Positions 24,450 to 32,712 of a stretch of DNA of 40,387 nucleotides are shown one piece after another (within the stretch, counting starts at the first letter, position 1; each line of letters begins with the position of its first letter). The translations under genes and the position numbers were made by a program. Under the pieces are notes generated by a model. That model ran no database searches. It was not told where the DNA came from and worked only from the letters and a program-made list of their open reading frames with translations. The stretch is from Gammaproteobacteria bacterium (GTDB lineage: Bacteria; Pseudomonadota; Gammaproteobacteria; Steroidobacterales; Woeseiaceae): assembly GCA_009937605.1 (NCBI GenBank), contig JAACFG010000006.1, forward strand, positions 1-40,387, given 5' to 3'.

Positions 24450-24686
24450 TTAAACGCGCTCTCCAGCGGCACGCAGGTCTGCGAGGACCTTGTCGATACC
24501 GTGCTTGTCGATGATCCGAATTCCCTTGTTGGAAATACGCAGGCGCACGAAGCGCTGCTCGGATTCAACCCAAAAGCGCTTGCTCTGCAAATTGGGCAGA
24601 AAGCGACGACGAGTTCTGTTTTTGGCGTGAGAAACGTTATTGCCCGTCTGTGGGCGCTTCCCAGTCACTTGGCAAACCTTGGACAT
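24450..24686 (-). CDS. rpmB: 50S ribosomal protein L28
   Basis: 78 residues, full length. [21 protein letters not shown] and [11 protein letters not shown] are the conserved L28 start and core. It is first in the rpmB-rpmG operon, the arrangement found in most gammaproteobacteria, which usually also sits near radC and coaBC as here. The ATG has AAGG close upstream and a strong promoter 60 nt before it. Confidence 0.97.
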   Translation of the reverse strand: MSKVCQVTGKRPQTGNNVSHAKNRTRRRFLPNLQSKRFWVESEQRFVRLRISNKGIRIIDKHGIDKVLADLRAAGERV

Positions 24687-24745
24687 TACCTTAAGTCTCT
24701 GATTTTATTAATGGTTGCCCACGACAGGTGGGCGGAGAGCGAGAC

Positions 24746-24774
24746 TTTATACCAGCCAAACCCGCGCAATACAA
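24746..24774 (-). promoter_or_regulatory. Sigma-70 promoter of rpmB-rpmG
   Basis: On the minus strand TTGTAT (24774-24769), 17-nt spacer, TATAAA (24751-24746). It lies between the radC-like stop and rpmB, giving a leader of about 53 nt. Confidence 0.7.
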
Positions 24775-24782
24775 GCACCTGG

Positions 24783-25388
24783 TCACAGCAATCCACGACT
24801 GGCAAGGGATGTGGCTCTGCCGTCACCGATTATAAGGTGATCCAGAAGCCGGATATCGACCAGTTCGAGGGCCGACTTGAGGCGTTTTGTGATGCGCTCA
24901 TCGGCCTGGCTGGGCTCGGCGACCCCGCTCGGATGGTTGTGGGCGAGGATAACGGCGGCTGCGTTAACGCCGAGTGCCTCTTTAACGACCTCGCGCGGGT
25001 ATACGCTGGTGCCATCAATGGTGCCACGGAACAGCTCGTCGAATCGCAGCACCCGGTGGCGATTGTCCAGAAACAGGCAGCAGAACAGCTCGTGGTCGAG
25101 GTGTTGCATACGCGCTTTCAGGAACGCCTCGGTATCGGTTGGGCTGCGGATCGTCTCACCGCACGGCAAGGACTCCGAGAAATAGCGCCTGGCGAGCTCC
25201 GGCAGGGCGCGCAAGGTGGCGAGGCGACTGAATCCAACGCCCTGGCAGGCCATGATGTCTGCGGCCTCCGCGTGCAGCAACGAGCGCAGACTGCCGAAGC
25301 GCTGCAACAAGTGGGCGGCTACGGCAGCGCTGACAAATATCGTGAGCAGTTCGGTGTCGCTCCTGTCCCTGAGCGTATTCTCGTCCAT
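24783..25388 (-). CDS. radC: RadC/YicR-family JAB domain protein with shortened N-terminus
   Basis: 201 residues from the ATG at 25388 (a TTG at 25424 would add twelve). The C-terminal JAB/MPN domain has a complete JAMM-type metal site: Glu in the DELFRGT segment, HNHPSG and the Asp of PSQAD. The N-terminal part matches RadC (TELLTIF, FGSLRSLL, CQGVGFSRLATLRALPELARRY), but between TELLTIF and the FGSL motif only about 12 residues are present where E. coli has 20, so the usual R-T-G-T-x-G stretch is lost. RadC proteins were once thought to be DNA-repair factors; their role is unclear. It lies between rpmB and coaBC, as is common in gammaproteobacteria. Confidence 0.88.
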   Translation of the reverse strand: MDENTLRDRSDTELLTIFVSAAVAAHLLQRFGSLRSLLHAEAADIMACQGVGFSRLATLRALPELARRYFSESLPCGETIRSPTDTEAFLKARMQHLDHELFCCLFLDNRHRVLRFDELFRGTIDGTSVYPREVVKEALGVNAAAVILAHNHPSGVAEPSQADERITKRLKSALELVDIRLLDHLIIGDGRATSLASRGLL

Positions 25389-25480
25389 AGCGGGATGTTG
25401 CGTGTTTCGGGTATTTGCTAACAAGCAAACAATCTAATGAGAATTGCCGATTTCGGCGCCCACGCGATAAGCTCGCATCC

Positions 25481-26716
25481 ATGAATATTGTTCTAGGCAT
25501 TACCGGCGGCATAGCCGCCTACAAGGCACCTGACCTGGTGCGACGCCTGCGGGAACGCGGCGGTGACGTGCAGATCGTCATGACGACATCGGCAGAGGAA
25601 TTCGTGACTGGCACTGCACTGCAGGCAGTTTCAGGGCGGCCGATTCGTTCGAACCTGTGGGACAAGGAGGCCGAGGCCGCGATGAGCCATATCGAGCTCG
25701 CCCGATGGGCCGATGTTGTCCTTATTGCACCGGCAACCGCTGAAGTCATGGCCCGAATCGTCAGCGGTGGCGCGCCGGACCTGTTGACGACCATCTGCCT
25801 GGCAACCGAGGCGCCGATCGCCGTGGCACCAGCGATGAATCATGTCATGTGGAATAACCCGGCGACGCAGGCAAACCGAAGGGTGCTGGAGGAGCGGGGC
25901 GTCCACATCCTGGGCCCGGGAGTGGGCTCGCAGGCCTGCGGTGAGACCGGCGCTGGTCGAATGATCGAGCCGGATGCTATCGCCACAGCCGTCTTCGACC
26001 TGGGTACCAGCAAAGGCGAAGGTTTGCTCGCAGGCAAGAAGGTCGTTATCACGGCCGGCCCGACGCGCGAGCCGATCGATCCGGTGCGCTACATCAGCAA
26101 TCGCAGCTCAGGAAAAATGGGATATGCGATGGCGCGCGCCGCGATCGCACAGGAAGCTGACGTTGTCCTGATCAGCGGTCCGGTGAATCTTCCCGAGCCG
26201 GCAGGCGTTGAGGTACACAGCGTACTAAGCGCACAGGACATGTACGAGGCGACACACGATGCCATAGAGGATGCTGACATCTTCATATCGGCGGCCGCGG
26301 TGGCCGACTATCGTCCGGCCGACGTCAAAGCGCAGAAGATCAAGAAGAACGATGAGTCGATGAGCATCGAGCTTGTGCGTTGTCCGGATATCCTGGCGTC
26401 GGTAGCGGCGCTCGATACCGGGCCATTCACGGTCGGTTTCGCGGCGGAAACTGAAAAGGTTGATGACTACGCGCGTTCAAAGCTCGAGAAGAAGAAGCTC
26501 GATATGATCATCGCCAACCGTGTCGGCGACGACTGCGGTTTTGACACCGACGACAATTCGGTCAATGTCTTCTGGACGGATGGTGAACGTCGCTTTCCAA
26601 CAGCTCGGAAATCGGAGCTGGCGCGAAACCTGATTGAACTCGTCGCACAACGCTTCTATGCTGCCCGCGGTACTGATACGCAGCCCCGGCTGACGGTCGT
26701 TTCGAACATCGAATAA
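25481..26716 (+). CDS. coaBC: Bifunctional phosphopantothenoylcysteine decarboxylase / phosphopantothenate-cysteine ligase
   Basis: 411 residues from the ATG at 25481. The first half (CoaC, FMN-dependent decarboxylase) has GITGGIAAYK, the catalytic His in SHIELA (H70), PAMNHVMW and the substrate-lid Cys in SQACGETGAGRM (C153). The second half (CoaB, CTP-dependent ligase) begins near residue 185 with VVITAGPTREPIDPVR and has NRSSGKMG, AAVADYRP and the Lys-rich KAQKIKK motif. It makes 4'-phosphopantetheine for CoaD (22241). The upstream frame is open but has no conserved residues. dut follows after 9 nt, the usual coaBC-dut pair. Confidence 0.97.
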   Translation: MNIVLGITGGIAAYKAPDLVRRLRERGGDVQIVMTTSAEEFVTGTALQAVSGRPIRSNLWDKEAEAAMSHIELARWADVVLIAPATAEVMARIVSGGAPDLLTTICLATEAPIAVAPAMNHVMWNNPATQANRRVLEERGVHILGPGVGSQACGETGAGRMIEPDAIATAVFDLGTSKGEGLLAGKKVVITAGPTREPIDPVRYISNRSSGKMGYAMARAAIAQEADVVLISGPVNLPEPAGVEVHSVLSAQDMYEATHDAIEDADIFISAAAVADYRPADVKAQKIKKNDESMSIELVRCPDILASVAALDTGPFTVGFAAETEKVDDYARSKLEKKKLDMIIANRVGDDCGFDTDDNSVNVFWTDGERRFPTARKSELARNLIELVAQRFYAARGTDTQPRLTVVSNIE

Positions 26717-26725
26717 AGGACAGCA

Positions 26726-27181
26726 ATGCGATCCATTGAATTGAAGATTCTCGACCCACGCGTCGGGGATTCGATCCCGTTACCGCACTATGCAACGGAC
26801 GGTTCGGCCGGCCTCGACATGCGCGCGTGCATCGACGAAGCCCTGACCGTGAACCCCGGCGATACGGTGCTCGTGCCCACGGGCCTGGCAATTCATGTTG
26901 CCGACCCTGCACTCGCCGCTGTGCTCCTGCCGCGCTCGGGTCTGGGGCACAAACACGGGCTCGTGCTCGGGAACCTGACAGGCCTGATCGATTCGGATTA
27001 CCAGGGACAGGTGTTCATATCATGCTGGAATCGTGGCCGCGACGCCTACGAGGTCCAGCCGGGCGAACGCATTGCACAAATGGTTTTCGTCCCTGTCGAA
27101 CAGGTCCAATTCGAAGTAGTGGAAGAGTTTGATACCAGCGACAGAGGTGCTGGTGGATTCGGTCACTCTGGAACGGCTTGA
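26726..27181 (+). CDS. dut: Deoxyuridine 5'-triphosphate nucleotidohydrolase (dUTPase)
   Basis: 151 residues, the normal trimeric dUTPase length. It hydrolyses dUTP to dUMP and pyrophosphate, keeping uracil out of DNA. All five motifs are present: [10 protein letters not shown] (1), PRSGLG (2), GLIDSDYQG (3, catalytic Asp), GERIAQMV (4) and [11 protein letters not shown] (5, P-loop-like). It is co-transcribed with coaBC, with AAAGGA before the ATG, and converges on the DUF4124 gene 3 nt away. Confidence 0.97.
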   Translation: MRSIELKILDPRVGDSIPLPHYATDGSAGLDMRACIDEALTVNPGDTVLVPTGLAIHVADPALAAVLLPRSGLGHKHGLVLGNLTGLIDSDYQGQVFISCWNRGRDAYEVQPGERIAQMVFVPVEQVQFEVVEEFDTSDRGAGGFGHSGTA

Positions 27182-27184
27182 CGC

Positions 27185-27805
27185 TTACTCAATTCCCTTC
27201 AGAATCTTGAAGCGCGCGATGTCACCATCGAAGCGTTCGATAATCTGTTTCTCGTCATTCTCGTACTTCGTCAGGTTGCGCTGATGGCGAGAAATCGTGT
27301 CCTTGGTCTTACGCAGATTCTCAGCAAGACCTTCGTCGATCATCGGGGCTTTGCTGTCCGTGTTGTACGGCTGGTAGCGGGATGCGTCGTTGCGAAGCTT
27401 CTGTAGCCGGGTTTCGAGATTGCGCAGATACAACTCCGTCACTCGCGTCTGGGCCTGGAAAAGCTCGACTCGCCGGTCACGGTGCATCTCGATTTCATCG
27501 ACGGAAAGGTAAGTCGCCAGCAGGGCCCGGTCCGCTCGAACCTGTAGCTCTTGTGCAACGCGGAGTTCGTTTTCTTTACGCTCCTGTTCCAGCTGCTCGG
27601 CCGTCTTTTTGCCCTCGAGGTTGTCGATGGTAACGCCACGATCGTTGAGTACATCTTTCGGGTGATCGGAGGCGTCGACTGGAATCTTGTCGCTGAAGAA
27701 GACGTTGCCGTCTTCGTCCACCCACTTGTAGACCTTCTGCTCGTCCCGGGCCAGGACCGAGGAGCTCAGGGTGACAAGCGCGACTGTGAGGATGAATTTC
27801 CGCAT
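27185..27805 (-). CDS. Exported DUF4124 protein with coiled coil
   Basis: 206 residues. A signal peptide (about 1-19, ending VLA) is followed by a DUF4124 domain at about 22-60 (KVYKWVDEDGNVFFSDKIP), a small beta-rich module found in proteobacterial periplasmic proteins. The rest is highly charged helix: two coiled-coil stretches at about 65-150 and 165-200. Function unknown. It stands alone between dut (convergent) and pyrE (same strand, 113 nt upstream of its start). Confidence 0.85.
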   Translation of the reverse strand: MRKFILTVALVTLSSSVLARDEQKVYKWVDEDGNVFFSDKIPVDASDHPKDVLNDRGVTIDNLEGKKTAEQLEQERKENELRVAQELQVRADRALLATYLSVDEIEMHRDRRVELFQAQTRVTELYLRNLETRLQKLRNDASRYQPYNTDSKAPMIDEGLAENLRKTKDTISRHQRNLTKYENDEKQIIERFDGDIARFKILKGIE

Positions 27806-27918
27806 AGCTAGAATATGCCAGTAAATCTGCGATTTGACCGGGACTGGTTCTCGTTATTGCAGCTTAATCCGGTTTTGGCGCGCTGTAAAATTGGCTCGAT
27901 TGCTCAAAATTCAGTAAC

Positions 27919-28566
27919 TTACGAGATAACGCCATATTGCTTGCGGTAAGCCAGCACCGGATCAAGGTACTGCTCGTATTCGCTTGATTCTTCAAGAATA
28001 TCGATCAGATCATCGAGCTGAACGATGCTGATGACAGGAATGTCGAGTGATTGCCTGAGTTCCTGGACGGCTGAAAGCGCGCCCTGGCCGCGTTCCTGGC
28101 GATCGAGCGAAATCGCGAGCCCCGCAATTTCCGCGCCAGCCCCGGAGATGATCTGGTAGGCCTCACGCACCGCTGTGCCGGCTGTGATGACATCGTCGAC
28201 GATCATTACCTCACCTGATAACGGCGCCCCGACAATACTGCCGCCCTCACCATGCGCTTTGGCTTCCTTCCTGTTGAAGGAGTAAGGCACGTCGATATCG
28301 TGATGTTCCGCCAGCGATGACGCGGCGAGGGCAGCCAACGGAATTCCCTTGTAGGCGGGCCCGAAGATCATGTCGAAACGAACGCGCGATTCGGCAATGG
28401 CCGCGGCGTAATACCGCCCGAGTTTGGCCGCGGCATACCCGGTGTTGAAGAGGCCCGCGTTGAAAAAGTAGGGACTGACCCGTCCGGACTTCAGTGTGAA
28501 CTCGCCGAATCGAAGGACACCGAGTTCCAGTGCGAGCTCGATGAATTCTCTCTTGTAACCACGCAT
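27919..28566 (-). CDS. pyrE: Orotate phosphoribosyltransferase
   Basis: 215 residues, usual length. It joins orotate and PRPP to make orotidine monophosphate in pyrimidine synthesis. The PRPP-binding loop [13 protein letters not shown] (about 121-133) is intact, and [24 protein letters not shown] and [14 protein letters not shown] are the family's other conserved parts. It is divergent from the Crc-like nuclease with 59 nt between starts. The same pyrE neighbour is found beside crc in Pseudomonas and beside rph in enterobacteria. Confidence 0.97.
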   Translation of the reverse strand: MRGYKREFIELALELGVLRFGEFTLKSGRVSPYFFNAGLFNTGYAAAKLGRYYAAAIAESRVRFDMIFGPAYKGIPLAALAASSLAEHHDIDVPYSFNRKEAKAHGEGGSIVGAPLSGEVMIVDDVITAGTAVREAYQIISGAGAEIAGLAISLDRQERGQGALSAVQELRQSLDIPVISIVQLDDLIDILEESSEYEQYLDPVLAYRKQYGVIS

Positions 28567-28625
28567 GCGATGGCTCTTCTGTATGATTGCCGCGACGGAT
28601 CGGAGTATGACACAGGAGACTGGAT

Positions 28626-29408
28626 TTGTTTCGCGTAATCAGCCTGAATGCCAACGGCATTCGGGCAGCAGCCCGGAAGGGTTTTTTCGAGTGGATGGCA
28701 GAGCAGGATGCCGACGTTATCTGTATTCAGGAAACCAAGGCGCAGGTGCATCAACTGACCGACGATACATTCTCGCCGTCAGGCTATCACTGCTATTACG
28801 AAGACGCCGAGAAGAAAGGCTACAGCGGCACTGCGATTTACACGCGGCACGAACCAAAAAAGGTCGTCCACGGCTACGGCGATGGAGAATTCGACAACGA
28901 AGGCCGCTACCTTGAAGTGCAGCTGGGTGGCATCAGCGTCGTGTCACTTTACCTGCCGTCCGGTTCGTCGAAAGAGGAACGGCAGATTGCCAAGTACCGC
29001 TGCATGGATTCGTTTGGCGAGCACCTCAGGAAACTCCAGCGCCGCCGCTCCGAGTACATTATTTGTGGCGACTGGAACATTGTGCACAAAGAAGAAGACA
29101 TCAAGAACTGGAAACAGAACCAGAAGAATTCGGGCTGTCTGCCCGAAGAGCGCGCCTGGCTCGACAAGGTGTTCGGTGAATATCGCTATACAGATGCATT
29201 TCGTGCGATTGACCAGGAGCCCGAGCAATACACTTGGTGGTCGAATCGTGGACGAGCATGGGACAACAATGTTGGGTGGCGTATCGACTACCAGGTTGTC
29301 ACGCCGGGCATGAGCGACAAGGTTCGGCGCACAGAGATCTATAGGAAACAGCGCTTCTCAGATCATGCACCGCTAATCATGGATTACGATTGGTCGCATG
29401 ACGGGTAG
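28626..29408 (+). CDS. Exodeoxyribonuclease III of the Crc lineage with intact active site
   Basis: 260 residues, starting at a TTG with AGGAG 8 nt upstream. The endonuclease/exonuclease/phosphatase fold is complete and all ExoIII catalytic residues appear present: N10, E36 in IQETK, Y109, D149 and N151 in GDWN, D221 in WRIDY and H247 in SDHAPL. Away from the active site it resembles Pseudomonas Crc: [36 protein letters not shown]. Crc is a catalytically dead member that acts in catabolite repression with Hfq, and its gene also sits beside pyrE. I infer an active AP-endonuclease/3' exonuclease from the stem of that clade. It overlaps ampG by 11 nt. Confidence 0.9.
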   Translation: MFRVISLNANGIRAAARKGFFEWMAEQDADVICIQETKAQVHQLTDDTFSPSGYHCYYEDAEKKGYSGTAIYTRHEPKKVVHGYGDGEFDNEGRYLEVQLGGISVVSLYLPSGSSKEERQIAKYRCMDSFGEHLRKLQRRRSEYIICGDWNIVHKEEDIKNWKQNQKNSGCLPEERAWLDKVFGEYRYTDAFRAIDQEPEQYTWWSNRGRAWDNNVGWRIDYQVVTPGMSDKVRRTEIYRKQRFSDHAPLIMDYDWSHDG

Positions 29409-30636
29409 TACGTTCAAAGAAGCGATTCTCAACCGGCGGATGTTGATCTGCGTCTTCACGGGTTTTACATCCGGCCTGCCGTTGTACCTGCTAATCCAGC
29501 TGGTTCCCGCCTGGCTGAGGTCCGAAGGTGTGGGCCTCGCAGAAATCGGTTTTTTCGCACTGATCGGGTTTCCCTATACCTGGAAGTTTGTCTGGTCGCC
29601 GGTTATGGATCGATTCACGCTGCCGTTCCTCGGACACCGACGTGGCTGGATGCTGCTCACACAGGTCGCCCTGATGGTATCCATTGCCGCGATGGGATTC
29701 ATACAGCCAGCGCTGTCAATCTGGGCAGTTGCCTACCTCGCGGCGGCGGTCGCCTTTTTCAGCGCTAGCCAGGACATTGTCCTTGACGCTTATCGGCGTG
29801 AACTGCTTCCGGATGCCGAGCTTGGTCTGGGCAATGCGATTCACGTACAAACCTACCGGCTGGCCGGATTGGTTCCTGGCTCGCTCGCATTGATCCTCTC
29901 TGATTTCCTGCCGTGGCACACAGTTTTTGTTGTGGTCGCCGCGTTCATGCTGGTTGGCATTGGCCTAACCCTGGTCGTCGATGAGGCGATCGCCGAGCCA
30001 TCCCCGCCCAAGACAATGCGAGAGGCTGTGATCGAGCCGTTTCGTGAATTCCTGGATCGCAAGGGTGCTCAGGCAGCGGCATTGATTCTCGCGTTCCTGT
30101 TCTTCTACAAACTCGGTGACAGCATGGCAACCGCCCTGCAGACCCCGTTCTTCATCGACATGGGATTCAGCCGCACCGAGATCGGGTCCGTTGCGAAGTT
30201 TGCCGCATTGGTGGCCAGCATTTTCGGTGGTCTTTTTGGCGGTGTCGTCATGATCAAGCTGGGTATCAATCGTGCCCTGTGGATTTTTGGATTCGTACAA
30301 ATCGTGAGTATTCTTGGCTTCGCATTGCTCTCGGTGGTTGGCGATAATCTGTGGATGCTTGGCGCAGCGAACGCGTTTGAGTATCTCGGTGTCGGGCTGG
30401 GTACAGCGGCCTTTGTCGCGTTTATCGCACGGACGACAAATCCTTCATTTGCAGCCACTCAGTTTGCGTTGTTCACTGCCTTGGCTGCGGTGCCAAGGAC
30501 CGTGGCCAATTCAGTCACCGGCCTTATCGTTGAGCAGGTCGGCTGGACCAACTTCTTCTTCCTGTGCACCGCACTCGCAATACCCGGCATGCTGTTGCTC
30601 TTCAAGATAGCGCCGTGGAACGAGGACACTGTGTGA
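29398..30636 (+). CDS. AmpG-like MFS permease
   Basis: 412 residues with twelve predicted membrane helices. TSGLPLYLLIQLVPAWL, EIGFFALIGFPYTWKFVWSPVMDR and GHRRGWMLL are hallmarks of the AmpG branch of the major facilitator superfamily, which imports anhydro-muropeptides from the periplasm for cell-wall recycling. SQDIVLDAYRRELL is also typical. The ATG lies inside the nuclease gene (11-nt overlap) and the stop overlaps the Rieske gene, so the three are one transcriptional and probably translational unit. No ampD, ampE or beta-lactamase genes are near. Confidence 0.9.
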   Translation: MTGSTFKEAILNRRMLICVFTGFTSGLPLYLLIQLVPAWLRSEGVGLAEIGFFALIGFPYTWKFVWSPVMDRFTLPFLGHRRGWMLLTQVALMVSIAAMGFIQPALSIWAVAYLAAAVAFFSASQDIVLDAYRRELLPDAELGLGNAIHVQTYRLAGLVPGSLALILSDFLPWHTVFVVVAAFMLVGIGLTLVVDEAIAEPSPPKTMREAVIEPFREFLDRKGAQAAALILAFLFFYKLGDSMATALQTPFFIDMGFSRTEIGSVAKFAALVASIFGGLFGGVVMIKLGINRALWIFGFVQIVSILGFALLSVVGDNLWMLGAANAFEYLGVGLGTAAFVAFIARTTNPSFAATQFALFTALAAVPRTVANSVTGLIVEQVGWTNFFFLCTALAIPGMLLLFKIAPWNEDTV

Positions 30637-30986
30637 GCGAGCAGGAGGTTGAAGTGGGCCGTCTTGACGAGCTTGATGACCCCGGTTGTCGCGAGTTCGC
30701 GATTGGCGATGGTGACTGGCCGTATCGGGGTTTCGTGGTTCGCAAAGGCGGGGATGTCTTCGCGTACCAGAACTTCTGCGTGCATGTCGGCCACCCGCTC
30801 AACTGGTCGCCCGACAAGTTCCTGACGAAAGACAAATCAGCGCTGATCTGCGCATCGCATGGCGCGACCTACGAAATCGAAACAGGTTACTGCTACGCAG
30901 GGCCCGGCAACGGCCGAACGCTGAAAAAGGTGGATATCGACGTGCGGGATGGCGTGATCTACGTCACGGGCCCAGACAGCATGTAG
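30633..30986 (+). CDS. Rieske [2Fe-2S] ferredoxin-like protein
   Basis: 117 residues from the GTG at 30633, which overlaps the ampG stop as GTGA and has GAGG 8 nt upstream; the longer open frame within ampG is not credible. The cluster ligands are C49 and H51 in FCVHVGH and C73 and H76 in CASHG, with the usual GATYEIETGYC following. It is a soluble single-domain protein with no membrane anchor or oxygenase domain, so it probably carries electrons. The partner is unknown; its tight link to ampG and a nuclease gives no obvious clue. Confidence 0.9.
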   Translation: MSEQEVEVGRLDELDDPGCREFAIGDGDWPYRGFVVRKGGDVFAYQNFCVHVGHPLNWSPDKFLTKDKSALICASHGATYEIETGYCYAGPGNGRTLKKVDIDVRDGVIYVTGPDSM

Positions 30987-30996
30987 GAGCCCCTTC

Positions 30997-31287
30997 CTAC
31001 GAATTATCCAGGAAGGCCAGTGGGTCGTGAAAGCCGCTCGGCATCTCGGAGTCCTTTCTGCCGACGTAGTCTTCGGGGTCCATGTCGACAGAGCCCGACC
31101 AGTCTTCCGGTGCGCTCACCTCCATCAGGAGTAACTCCGGCCAGCGTTCGATTTCGACCTCACTGATAGTGCCGTCAAACAACTGAATCTCGACGGTGGC
31201 GTCAGCCTCATCGATGGCGACTACTTCAAACAGCGTCCCGTTCGGTCTGCGGAACCACTTGCCGATAACTGGGTATTGGATTGCCAT
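30997..31287 (-). CDS. Small acidic protein, DUF6763-like
   Basis: 96 residues, rich in Asp and Glu, with no membrane segment. It starts IGKWFRRPNGTLFEVVAIDEAD and contains EIQLFDGTISEVEIERWPEL and EDWSG, a pattern I associate with the DUF6763 family of short gammaproteobacterial proteins. The fold may be a small beta barrel. Function unknown. It has its own promoter upstream and converges on the Rieske gene. The family name is from memory and less certain than the gene itself. Confidence 0.75.
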   Translation of the reverse strand: MAIQYPVIGKWFRRPNGTLFEVVAIDEADATVEIQLFDGTISEVEIERWPELLLMEVSAPEDWSGSVDMDPEDYVGRKDSEMPSGFHDPLAFLDNS

Positions 31288-31324
31288 TTTCTGCGCCTCT
31301 CTGCCTTTTCTCTCCCCCTATCTA

Positions 31325-31352
31325 GTTATAGGTCATGTTGCGCCACTTGCAA
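31325..31352 (-). promoter_or_regulatory. Sigma-70 promoter of the DUF6763-like gene
   Basis: On the minus strand TTGCAA (31352-31347), 16-nt spacer, TATAAC (31330-31325). The start site would be about 30 nt before the ATG at 31287. Confidence 0.5.
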
Positions 31353-31356
31353 GCCG

Positions 31357-32067
31357 CTAGCAACTATTGACCACTTTCTCAAAACACCGATCGCTTATTT
31401 CATGGCCTCTGCGCAGACCGCGACGCTCAAATTTCGTTTGCGGGCGCTCAAAAGGCTGGTCGCCCGCGTGCTCGCGAGTTTCAATGCACGTAAAACGATC
31501 CGACCGGGAAAGAACCTCGTCAATGTGTTCGGCGTAGTTGGCCCAATCCGTCGCCACATTGAGGGTTCCGCCATCAGCGAGCTTGTTCGCGATGAGGTCG
31601 ACGAAATCGGACTGTACTATGCGACGTTTATGATGGCGCTTTTTGGGCCAAGGATCCGGGAAATAGAGGTTCACACGCGCCAATGAGTCGGCCGGCACCT
31701 GGTTCGTCAGCACGTCGACCGCGTCGTGCGCGACAACCTTAAGGTTCTGAATGCCGGCGTCTTTTGCCTTCAGGAGGCAATGCCCCACGCCGGGCTCGTG
31801 CACTTCAATGCCGAGAAAATCCTGGTCGGGATTGGCTGCCGCCAGCTCTACGAGGGATTCGCCATTGCCAAATCCAATTTCCACCACCACGGGCGCTGTT
31901 CGTTTGAACAGCTCGTCGAAATCGATTAACGATTCGTCATAGTCGACCCCGTAGTCTGGCCACAACTCGTCCAGCGCGCGTTCTTGCGACGGCGTAATCC
32001 GCCCGGCGCGACGCACAAAGCTACGGATGGTTCGCCTGGCGGGAGCCTCGTCGTTCCTGCCGGTCAT
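31357..32067 (-). CDS. trmB: tRNA (guanine46-N7)-methyltransferase
   Basis: 236 residues. It adds the m7G46 mark in the tRNA variable loop using S-adenosylmethionine. The SAM loop VVEIGFGNGESL (about 61-72), FLGIEVHEPG, the catalytic region YFPDPWPKKRHHKRR and the C-terminal TKFERRGLRRGH are the TrmB signatures. Its start overlaps the stop of the acyltransferase gene as ATGA, so it is translationally coupled downstream of it. Confidence 0.96.
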   Translation of the reverse strand: MTGRNDEAPARRTIRSFVRRAGRITPSQERALDELWPDYGVDYDESLIDFDELFKRTAPVVVEIGFGNGESLVELAAANPDQDFLGIEVHEPGVGHCLLKAKDAGIQNLKVVAHDAVDVLTNQVPADSLARVNLYFPDPWPKKRHHKRRIVQSDFVDLIANKLADGGTLNVATDWANYAEHIDEVLSRSDRFTCIETREHAGDQPFERPQTKFERRGLRRGHEISDRCFEKVVNSC

Positions 32068-32636
32068 CGGGACCTGCGGCGTTTGGGAAAGGTGATAGGA
32101 CTCGTCTGCCGGGGCCGACGGCCCTCTTTATCCGCATAGAACTTCCGGCAAAACTCGAGATCGACTTCGGGGGCACCAGTGAGGTCGAAACGCGGCCCGA
32201 TGCCGACTCGTTTGGTCCGGAAATCCAGGAAGCCGAGATAGACGGGCACGTTGGCACCCTGGGCGATGCGGTAGAAACCGGTTTTCCAGCCAGGCGTCTC
32301 CTTGCGCGTGCCCTCCGGGGCCAGGCCGAAGTAGAACGACTCCTCAGTCCGGAACATCTCGATAGCCTGGCTGACTGCGGACCCGGAATGACGTCGGTCA
32401 AGGTCGATACCGCCCAGCGCGCGCAGTATCGTGCCGAGCGGAAACCAAAACAGCGAATGTTTGGCGAAGAAATGAACGTCCAGACCCACTGCGACTTTAT
32501 AGACAAGCGCCCAGAATCCATCCCAGTTCGATGTGTGTGGTGCCGCGATGATGACGGCTTTGGGAACGTCCAGGTCGCCGCCCACTGCGGTCCAGCCGCA
32601 TATGCGAAGAATCAGTTTGGCAAGGTTTTGGAGCAT
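32064..32636 (-). CDS. Lysophospholipid acyltransferase family protein (PlsC-like)
   Basis: 190 residues. The acyltransferase H-x4-D motif is APHTSNWDGFW (about 32-42) and the second conserved motif is LAPEGTRK (about 107-114). In the family these bind and transfer an acyl chain to a lysophospholipid or similar acceptor. The protein is short and lacks an obvious N-terminal membrane helix beyond the first 15 residues; its C-terminus is Arg/Lys-rich (RRPRQTSPITFPKRRRSR). Cytoplasmic face of the inner membrane is the likely site. Co-transcribed with trmB. The acceptor is unknown. Confidence 0.87.
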   Translation of the reverse strand: MLQNLAKLILRICGWTAVGGDLDVPKAVIIAAPHTSNWDGFWALVYKVAVGLDVHFFAKHSLFWFPLGTILRALGGIDLDRRHSGSAVSQAIEMFRTEESFYFGLAPEGTRKETPGWKTGFYRIAQGANVPVYLGFLDFRTKRVGIGPRFDLTGAPEVDLEFCRKFYADKEGRRPRQTSPITFPKRRRSR

Positions 32637-32712
32637 TTACAGATCTCAGGCGCGGTGGCTGCATTCAGGCCGGTTAGCCACCACTTGACTCTCAGCCTCG
32701 CCGTCACTTTCT

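Noticed and set aside
24501..25421. 306-aa open frame on the plus strand opposite rpmB and the radC-like gene
   Set aside because: Spans two genuine genes and the rpmB promoter on the other strand; typical of long antisense frames in GC-rich DNA.
25416..25429. Palindrome TTGCT-AACA-AGCAA between the radC-like gene and coaBC
   Set aside because: Arms of 5 bp are expected by chance, and it does not match a LexA box or another known operator.
32655..32688. Inverted repeat GGTGGCT / AGCCACC after ubiB
   Set aside because: Loop of about 15 nt and no T-run; a weak terminator at best.
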